A stretch of DNA of 15,996 bases, from assembly GCA_002498925.1 (NCBI GenBank), contig DAJH01000045.1, forward strand, positions 7,519 through 23,514. The letters are read 5' to 3'. The DNA comes from Euryarchaeota archaeon UBA173 (lineage in GTDB: Archaea; Thermoplasmatota; Poseidoniia; Poseidoniales; Thalassarchaeaceae). Each line of letters starts with the position of its first letter. The first letter of the stretch is position 1. A program made the translations under genes and the position numbers. The notes under the pieces were generated by a model. That model made no database searches. It had not been told where the DNA came from and saw nothing but the letters and a program-made list of their open reading frames with translations. This document shows, one piece after another, positions 1 to 5,381 of this stretch.

Positions 1-1
1 C

Positions 2-70
2 CAGAGCAAGGGCCGAGGAAGGGGCAGTGGGCCGAGGAAGGGGCCGCATAGAGGCCGCGGACGAAGATAG
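2..70 (+). CDS. C-terminal tail of an upstream gene, Arg/Gly-rich (5' partial)
   Basis: Frame 2 is open from the left window edge to a TAG at 68-70. It encodes 22 residues made almost only of Arg, Gly, Lys, Pro and Ser, ending in R-G-R-G-R-R. Such RG-rich basic tails are known from RNA-binding proteins, for example DEAD-box helicases, where they bind nucleic acid nonspecifically. The rest of the gene lies outside the window, so the product cannot be named. The other two forward frames are also open for part of this stretch, so the frame choice rests on composition and on a stop placed 14 bases before the next gene. A short low-complexity duplication lies inside it. Confidence 0.4.
   Translation, partial: QSKGRGRGSGPRKGPHRGRGRR
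10..44 (+). repeat. 16-base direct repeat, two copies
   Basis: The 16-base unit gggccgaggaaggggc occurs at 10-25 and again at 29-44, identical, with starts 19 bases apart. Because 19 is not a multiple of three, the two copies are read in different frames and do not give a repeated peptide. It looks like local slippage in purine-rich, low-complexity DNA that codes for the RG-rich tail. Confidence 0.6.
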
Positions 71-84
71 TCAGGGGCCTTTTC

Positions 85-660
85 ATGAAGAATCCAGGTC
101 ATAGACTGGGCGCCTCTGGGACTGACCTCGAGAACACCATAGAGGGTCTGAGGAGATCAATAGGAATCTCATCCGAGCCCAGATTCAGGTACTGGGAGTT
201 TGACATAAGAGAGTCTTATGATGGGGTTCTTTTCGTTTTCCATGATGATGCCATAGACTCCGGGGGAGTTAAGATAGAAACTTCCAGCATGGAGTTCGCC
301 AAGATATTCGAGGCAGGGATGGACCTTGGAATTCGCATACCGACATTCGAGGAAGTTGTGCTGGAATTGGGTGACAGAGATGAGTCGGTAATGGTGGAAA
401 TCAAGCACATCTCCACCGATGGGGCAAGAAGGGAAGTTATTGACGCATTGTCATCCAGAGAAAGTTGGAAAGTTATGGCTACCCCGGAACGATTCGAGAA
501 GATTTTCCCCCCTGGGACTAGGAAGGAGTGGAGTGAGGCATTCAGGGACGCAGGGGTTGAGTTGGTCAGAGTGGGGAGGCATCGAGTGAATCTATTCATG
601 GCGTCAGAAAGTTCGATTGGGTGGTTTTTCGCTCGGCCGAAATGGTTTTTTGGCATATAG
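85..660 (+). CDS. Short glycerophosphodiester phosphodiesterase-like protein (GDPD family)
   Basis: This 191-residue protein resembles the N-terminal half of GDPD TIM-barrel enzymes, which hydrolyse glycerophosphodiesters to glycerol-3-phosphate and an alcohol. Family landmarks appear in order: G5-H6-R7 (first catalytic His), E16-N17-T18, W37-E38-F39-D40 (metal ligands), D46-G47, F52-H53-D54 (second catalytic His), I85-P86-T87-F88-E89-E90, and V104-E105-I106-K107 (third metal ligand). Usual family length is about 230-300 residues, so the C-terminal barrel strands look shortened; only some 84 residues follow E105. No signal peptide or membrane helix is visible, which suggests a cytoplasmic protein. 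The frame has a stop at 49-51 and no other ATG or GTG before 85, which supports this start, although no clear Shine-Dalgarno is seen. Catalytic residues look intact, but activity is uncertain because of the truncation. Confidence 0.72.
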   Translation: MKNPGHRLGASGTDLENTIEGLRRSIGISSEPRFRYWEFDIRESYDGVLFVFHDDAIDSGGVKIETSSMEFAKIFEAGMDLGIRIPTFEEVVLELGDRDESVMVEIKHISTDGARREVIDALSSRESWKVMATPERFEKIFPPGTRKEWSEAFRDAGVELVRVGRHRVNLFMASESSIGWFFARPKWFFGI

Positions 661-681
661 ATCAGAGTTTAGGTCACCCTA

Positions 682-690
682 AATTTTATC
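682..690 (+). promoter_or_regulatory. Probable TATA box of the transferrin-like gene
   Basis: An A/T-only run (aaattttat) in a mixed-composition spacer is centred about 28 bases before the ATG at 715. In archaea the TATA box lies about 26-28 bases before the transcription start. This spacing predicts a leaderless or nearly leaderless mRNA, which fits the absence of a Shine-Dalgarno before 715. It would drive the transferrin-like gene and the gene behind it. Confidence 0.5.
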
Positions 691-714
691 TCTAGGCTGC
701 CGCCCGAAGCAGTC

Positions 715-1779
715 ATGAAGCGTGCAGATGTTACCGATTGGGCAATAGCAAACAAGGCACTTCTGATGGCTGGAATAGTGTTTTCAGCTGGGGTCCTCTA
801 CCTAATTTTCGACGTTAACTACGATCAATGCGATGATGATGAGAACTGTATCACAATAGCCTACCAGGTGCAAGACACATACCTGATCTGGGACAAGAAT
901 CCTCAACATCTGGCCGACAAGATGAGTTCGCTGACTGGCATGGATGTTGAGATTTACCCGGTTACCGATTCAGGAGGAACCATTGAGGCCATCGACAAGG
1001 GGAATGCCGATATAGGGTTCGTAGATGGTGCTGCGGCATGGTTAGCATGGGAGGTTTACGACCTAGATGTCCTTGCAGCGGAATGGAAGTCAGATGGACG
1101 AACTTACTACAACGCTGCTGCTTGGGTAAAGGCTGATTCCGAAATAGCAGCCGCTTACCTCGATGATGACCCGGACACGGATCCGTTTGCCCTGATGGAA
1201 GGCAAGAAGTCGTGCCATACTGGTTGGTTGAAGAGTGCCGGTATGCTGATACCGATGGGATATCTAATTGGTAACGACTATGCCGAGGTAGTTGGCGATC
1301 CCAATGAAATAGAGTCGCTGAGGGCGACGGTGACCAACTTCTTCCACAAGGATTCCAGCATACCTGACGGAGGGACCCAGTACTCTGGTTACAAGGGCGC
1401 AATGAAGTGCATGATGACTGGCCATGGAGATGTCGCATTGACCAAGGATACCGCATACCGCTTGTATTGCGATGAGAATGACGACGGAATTGCTGATGGT
1501 GATGATTGGTGCATGGATCTAGACGATTTGGTCATGCTCCCTTCCTTCGGACAGGCACCAAGCCACCCAGCTCTTTACAACCCCGACAACATGGATGCAG
1601 AGACTGTCGCCATAATTCAAGACGCGTTGGTCGCACTGAATGACGATGCGGAAGGCAGAGAGATTCTGAGCGATTTGCTGAACACCGATGGAATGGTCGC
1701 CGCTACGGCGGATGACCATCTAGGTACTTACGGAGCGGCGGTCTCAAACGTACCAGGCATTCAAGCCTATTTCTCATGA
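715..1779 (+). CDS. Membrane-anchored single-lobe transferrin-like iron-binding protein
   Basis: This 354-residue protein has a short cytoplasmic N-terminus, one membrane helix (about 15-32) and an extracytoplasmic two-subdomain binding fold. Block 163-182 (G-K-K-S-C-H-T ... S-A-G ... I-P-M-G) and block 226-244 (Y-x-G-A-x-K-C ... G-D-V-A-x-x-K) closely match the vertebrate transferrin lobe as recalled. Aligned to the human serotransferrin N-lobe, the iron ligands Asp63, Tyr95, Tyr188 and His249 correspond to Asp104, Tyr132, Tyr226 and His284. The anion-site Thr120 is Thr169, and Arg124 is replaced by Lys173. Dilysine-trigger Lys206 is Lys244, and disulfides 118-194 and 227-241 match C167-C232 and C252-C266, the latter with identical spacing. 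Residues 253-264 form a DxNxDGxxDxxD loop of calcium-binding type. The broader fold is shared with PhnD-type phosphonate-binding proteins, the main alternative, but no ABC transporter genes are adjacent. The role as surface ferric-iron binder is inferred. Confidence 0.75.
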   Translation: MKRADVTDWAIANKALLMAGIVFSAGVLYLIFDVNYDQCDDDENCITIAYQVQDTYLIWDKNPQHLADKMSSLTGMDVEIYPVTDSGGTIEAIDKGNADIGFVDGAAAWLAWEVYDLDVLAAEWKSDGRTYYNAAAWVKADSEIAAAYLDDDPDTDPFALMEGKKSCHTGWLKSAGMLIPMGYLIGNDYAEVVGDPNEIESLRATVTNFFHKDSSIPDGGTQYSGYKGAMKCMMTGHGDVALTKDTAYRLYCDENDDGIADGDDWCMDLDDLVMLPSFGQAPSHPALYNPDNMDAETVAIIQDALVALNDDAEGREILSDLLNTDGMVAATADDHLGTYGAAVSNVPGIQAYFS

Positions 1780-1795
1780 TTGCAAAGGGGTTTTG

Positions 1796-3028
1796 ATGAG
1801 GGTTCTTCCAATTGCACTGGTGCTGTTGCTCTCACCATTCTCAGCAGGCTGCCTCTCGGATGACTCAGATGATGGGTTTGATTGGCCGGACCCTAGTGGA
1901 AATGAGTGTAATTTAGACAAAGATGCACTCCAAGAACTCGCGGATCTCAGAACGGAAGCCGAACTCGGTAATTCTGTAAGTTTGGATTGCGACTTATTCA
2001 TAGAGGGATTCGATACACCTCATCATTCACTGATCAATCCATCGAATGGGGATCTCTGGATTGTGTACCTGAGTGGTTTCATCAAGTCATGGGATGGGGA
2101 TAGTCTTGAGGACGTTGCTGACCTTAGCAGCCTAGTTAGCAGATGCCACATGGAGCAGGGTCTCCTCGGCCTCGCATTCACGGATGATCCGCAGATGGTG
2201 CTGCTCTCTTATGTTGAAGATGGGGTTTGCGAGGGGGAGAATCAATCTGATTTGGTTCTTTCATATGCCACCGTTGGCGAAGATAATGGGAAGATTGACG
2301 CGGCGGATATCACAGTCCTGAAGGAGATCGAACAGCCGTACAGGAATCACAACGGAGGATTCCTATTACATGCGGGCAATGGGAGTTTTCTATGGGGGGT
2401 AGGAGATGGCGGGAGTGCCAACGACCCCGAGTCAAACGGGCAGGACAATTCCACTGAGTTGGGGACTATTCTATTTTTCAAGTTGGAGAACGGGGAGGTC
2501 GTTCCTGCAATCGATGACTCTTCGGAGAACCCATTTATCCTACATCATGGACTGAGAAACCCCTGGCGTTTTGATCTGGATTCTGAGGGAAGGCTCTGGA
2601 TAGCAGATGTTGGACAGAGTTGCTGGGAAGAGGTCAATCTCGTTACTATCCACGAGAAAGCCAATTTGGGATGGGCGGAAAGGGAGGGCTACCATTCCTT
2701 CGAGGGAGCCAGTTGCTCTGAAGCCCATCCAGATGTGCCTGATGCGAATTATATTGACCCAGTACTTGCTTACTCACACCAAAACGGAAACTGCTCAATT
2801 ACAGGGGGTTACTGGATGGACTGGGGACCAGAGGCGCTCAGGGATGGGTACCTGTTTGGGGACTTCTGCACTGGGGCAATATGGCTCCTGAAGTGGAGCG
2901 ATGAGGGAGCGGTTTGGGAGGAGACACTGATAGGCCACAGCGGAGGGATGATCGTTGGCTTTGGAGAGGGCACAGAAGGGGAGTTGCTGATATTCCATTG
3001 GACAGGAGAGATTCTCAGAATAAGTTGA
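1796..3028 (+). CDS. Lipoprotein of the PQQ-dependent glucose/sorbosone dehydrogenase-like family
   Basis: This 410-residue protein begins with a lipoprotein signal: a hydrophobic run (4-15) and lipobox S16-A17-G18-C19. An Asp-rich linker and a six-bladed propeller of the soluble glucose/sorbosone dehydrogenase family (GSDH, HHIP-like) follow. Family landmarks are N184-H185-N186-G187-G188 (likely catalytic His), G201-V202-G203-D204-G205, H251-G252-L253-R254-N255-P256, G265-R266-L267-W268 with D271-V272-G273, N290-L291-G292-W293, Y326-S327-H328 with S334-I335-T336-G337-G338-Y339, and F354-G355-D356-F357. Members oxidise sugars using PQQ, but some homologs bind no cofactor. Here Ala361 stands where related proteins often have a basic residue before I-W, so PQQ use is unproven. 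Eight further cysteines suggest disulfides outside the cell. The ATG at 1796 is chosen over the TTG at 1793; AAGGGG at 1785-1790 is a plausible ribosome site. The gene lies 16 bases after the transferrin-like gene, so the two are probably co-transcribed. Confidence 0.8.
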   Translation: MRVLPIALVLLLSPFSAGCLSDDSDDGFDWPDPSGNECNLDKDALQELADLRTEAELGNSVSLDCDLFIEGFDTPHHSLINPSNGDLWIVYLSGFIKSWDGDSLEDVADLSSLVSRCHMEQGLLGLAFTDDPQMVLLSYVEDGVCEGENQSDLVLSYATVGEDNGKIDAADITVLKEIEQPYRNHNGGFLLHAGNGSFLWGVGDGGSANDPESNGQDNSTELGTILFFKLENGEVVPAIDDSSENPFILHHGLRNPWRFDLDSEGRLWIADVGQSCWEEVNLVTIHEKANLGWAEREGYHSFEGASCSEAHPDVPDANYIDPVLAYSHQNGNCSITGGYWMDWGPEALRDGYLFGDFCTGAIWLLKWSDEGAVWEETLIGHSGGMIVGFGEGTEGELLIFHWTGEILRIS

Positions 3029-3032
3029 TTCG

Positions 3033-3040
3033 ATATAATT
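3033..3040 (+). promoter_or_regulatory. Possible TATA box before the TPR protein
   Basis: The run atataatt stands out right after the stop of the lipoprotein gene. If used, transcription would start near 3062, giving a leader of roughly 30 bases before the ATG at 3092. The T-rich stretch that follows (about 3038-3055) could equally serve as a terminator for the preceding operon. Neither role is decided by the sequence. Confidence 0.25.
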
Positions 3041-3091
3041 TCTAACTTATTCTTGCGCATCCTTCAAGCCAAATAGCGCACCGGGATATTC

Positions 3092-4069
3092 ATGGCCAAG
3101 AACGCGGGAACACTCTGGCTCGATGCAATGGAGGCAGAGGAGTCCGGCGACAGGGAAGGAGCCTTGGAGCTCAGTCGGGACGTTGTCCACATTGATCCAT
3201 CGCATTCCGAAGCATGGATGATGATTGCCAGAATGGAGCTCCCTGCTGCGACGAGAGGAAGGCAGGAGATGCCCGACCTAGCTCAAACCGCAAAGTCAGT
3301 CAGCGCGTTGAGGAAGGTGGTCGATTTAGATCCGGACAATCGTAAGGCTTGGGACCTCGGTGGAACCCTCATGGTGGATCACTTGGGAATGTTGCAAGAT
3401 GCGTTAGAGTGGTGGGAGAGGAGGCGGGATGTCGAGCCTACCGAGACCACGCCAATGATTGAACAGGTGGCGATACTTACTCGGATGGGCTACTACGAGG
3501 AGTGCGCTGATTTACTGGAGGAGCTTTTCGCACCAGAAATGGACGCGGTGGAAGGAGGGACCAGGATGAGGATGGAAAGGGTGAATCAAACCGTTGCTAG
3601 GGCATCGAAAATGGAGGCTGATGAGATATTCAAGCCCCAACAGCCCAAACACCCCAGATGGTCTAAGATAGAGATGCTGAAGGATAAGAAGCCGATATCC
3701 GAGACTCTGTGGCTCTTCATGTTCGTAGCTCCATTGGCATTCCTGATAGGGGTCGTAGGAATGACTGTCTTTGGGAATTCTGGATGGGGTTTCGCCATAG
3801 TTTTCCTAATTCTTCTATCATCCATCATAATCATCAGCCGGCTGACCATAGGCATGTTACAGAAGGTGAATAGGCACGCCCTAGACTTGGAAAGGGCAAT
3901 TGATCACGAGACCTCAACTGGCAAGATGTGCATCCCTCCTGACATCAGGAGCGGGAAGCTCTACGCATCACTGATGCAGAACAAGATGCCTGCCATCCGC
4001 GAGAGGCTGGAGCTGATTGTCGAGTCGGATGAAAAGATGGCATCTAAATGGAAATTGCAAATTCCCTGA
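3092..4069 (+). CDS. TPR-repeat protein with two membrane helices, function unknown
   Basis: The 325-residue product has tetratricopeptide-type helical pairs in its N-terminal half: residues about 5-45 (A-x-E-x-E-E-S-G-D ... A-L-E-L, then I-D-P-S-H-S-E-A-W), 68-100 (L-D-P-D-N-R-K-A-W), 102-118 and 121-147. A basic stretch (186-201) precedes two membrane helices (about 207-228 and 232-254) joined by a very short turn containing G-N-S-G-W. The C-terminal 70 residues are soluble and charged. Both soluble parts should face the cytoplasm, with the TPR part docking a partner protein. No enzymatic motif is seen. The start ATG at 3092 is the natural one, with the TPR beginning immediately; no Shine-Dalgarno is obvious. 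It ends 10 bases from the end of the convergent ahcY gene. I do not recognise a named family. Confidence 0.75.
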   Translation: MAKNAGTLWLDAMEAEESGDREGALELSRDVVHIDPSHSEAWMMIARMELPAATRGRQEMPDLAQTAKSVSALRKVVDLDPDNRKAWDLGGTLMVDHLGMLQDALEWWERRRDVEPTETTPMIEQVAILTRMGYYEECADLLEELFAPEMDAVEGGTRMRMERVNQTVARASKMEADEIFKPQQPKHPRWSKIEMLKDKKPISETLWLFMFVAPLAFLIGVVGMTVFGNSGWGFAIVFLILLSSIIIISRLTIGMLQKVNRHALDLERAIDHETSTGKMCIPPDIRSGKLYASLMQNKMPAIRERLELIVESDEKMASKWKLQIP

Positions 4070-4079
4070 ATACGCGCCG

Positions 4080-5375
4080 TCAAGTTCCGGCACTGTAGTC
4101 AGAGAGGTAATCAATCTGTTCTGCGGTGAGTTCGTCGATTTGAACACCTGATGATTCTAGCTTCAGTGATGCAAGGTCCCTGTCTTGCTCTGGTGAAATA
4201 TCGTAAACACTGCTGCTGTAGGTCTCGCCCTCGGATGCCAGTCGGCACAGGGCCAGGAATTGGTTCGCGAATGACATGTCCATGACCTCACTGGGGTGAC
4301 CTTCGGCGGAGGCCAGATTTACCAGTCGCCCTCTAGCGAGGAGGTGTAGAGTTCGGCCGTCCTTCATCGAGAATGCTTCGTTGTTCTCCCTGATCTCCCT
4401 GACATCCTCGGACAAACGCTCTAGGTCTTCGATACTGACCTCGCAATCATAGTGCCCGGTATTGCAGACTATGGCGCCATCCTTCATGGAATCAAAGTGC
4501 CTGCCGACTATTACGTCTTTCATACCGGTTGCCGTACAGAAGATGTCTCCTAATTTCGCGGCATCGTCCATTTTCATTACTCTGAAACCATCCATTACTG
4601 CCTTCAATGCTGGAATTGGGTCAATCTCTGTAACCACTACGTTGGCCCCCATGCCCCTAGCCCTGGTGGCTAGGCCCTTCCCACAATGCCCGTATCCGGC
4701 GACTACGAATGTCTTTCCAGCGAGGAGGACACTGGTCGCCCTAAGGATTCCATCAATGGTTGACTGGCCGGTTCCATGGATGTTATCGAAGTCCCACTTA
4801 GTCTCGGCGTCATTGACGGCGATTACGGGGTATAGGAGCTCACCCGCATCTGCCATTGCACGAAGTCTGTGAACCCCTGTCGTGGTTTCCTCGGTACCCC
4901 CAATTATCCCGGTTGCAAGGTCTCGGAACTCGGAGTGGACCCTGTAGATTAGGTCGGCACCATCGTCGAGGGTCAGTGTAGGGGAAAGTTCCAGGGTTCT
5001 GTCTATGCAGTCATAGAATCCCTTGTTGTCCTGGCCGTACCAAGCGTGAATGGAGTATCCCTCCGAGGCTAGCCATGCTGCGACGTCGTCCTGGGTAGAA
5101 AGGGGATTACACCCCGACCAGGAAATCTCTGCGCCGGCGGCTGCCAGGGTCTCGATTAGGACGGCAGTCTCCTTGGTTACGTGGAGGCAGCCTGCAATTC
5201 TATGGCCTTCCAGTGGCCTTTCTTGGATCGCCTTTTCTCGTAGTGCCGCTAAGGCAGGCATCCTGCTCCTAGCCCACTGGACCTTGCGGCCACCGGCATC
5301 CGCCAGACCTATGTCGGCGACTGTGTATGGCCCGGAAGTATCCACGTCCCTCTGGGGGGGACATCCGGCTTTCAA
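4080..5375 (-). CDS. ahcY: Adenosylhomocysteinase (S-adenosyl-L-homocysteine hydrolase), archaeal type
   Basis: This NAD-dependent cytoplasmic enzyme reversibly splits S-adenosylhomocysteine into homocysteine and adenosine, removing the inhibitory product of methyltransferases. The 431-residue protein shows H65 in the C-L-H-V-T-K-E-T-A motif, D137-D138, E162 in G-G-T-E-E-T-T-T-G-V, K193 with D197-N198, and the archaeal signature G201-T-G-Q-S205. The NAD-binding loop G227-Y-G-H-C-G-K-G234 is followed by E250 in V-T-E-I-D-P-I, then N305-T-G-H308 and G359-H360-P361. It ends in a short acidic tail without the C-terminal Y-R-Y of bacterial and eukaryotic enzymes, as in other archaeal forms. Methanogen relatives have been reported to act on S-inosylhomocysteine, so the exact substrate is open. 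The furthest start is a TTG at 5375; the GTG at 5345, ten codons in, lies nearer the conserved Y17-T-V-A-D-I and is an equally good start. It begins 6 bases after the giant surface gene's stop, suggesting one transcript. Confidence 0.93.
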   Translation of the reverse strand: MKAGCPPQRDVDTSGPYTVADIGLADAGGRKVQWARSRMPALAALREKAIQERPLEGHRIAGCLHVTKETAVLIETLAAAGAEISWSGCNPLSTQDDVAAWLASEGYSIHAWYGQDNKGFYDCIDRTLELSPTLTLDDGADLIYRVHSEFRDLATGIIGGTEETTTGVHRLRAMADAGELLYPVIAVNDAETKWDFDNIHGTGQSTIDGILRATSVLLAGKTFVVAGYGHCGKGLATRARGMGANVVVTEIDPIPALKAVMDGFRVMKMDDAAKLGDIFCTATGMKDVIVGRHFDSMKDGAIVCNTGHYDCEVSIEDLERLSEDVREIRENNEAFSMKDGRTLHLLARGRLVNLASAEGHPSEVMDMSFANQFLALCRLASEGETYSSSVYDISPEQDRDLASLKLESSGVQIDELTAEQIDYLSDYSAGT

Positions 5376-5381
5376 CTTGCG

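Noticed and set aside
962..1456. Minus-strand open frame of 164 codons inside the transferrin-like gene
   Set aside because: It is antisense to a strongly supported gene, and its translation is rich in Pro, Ser, His and Arg with no domain pattern. It is a shadow of the coding strand.
715..1779. Calling this gene a PhnD-type phosphonate/phosphite ABC transporter binding protein
   Set aside because: The fold is related and automatic annotation may choose this. However, the transferrin-specific C-H-T and Y-x-G-A-x-K-C blocks, the matched iron ligands and disulfides, and the absence of neighbouring ABC ATPase or permease genes favour a transferrin-like protein.
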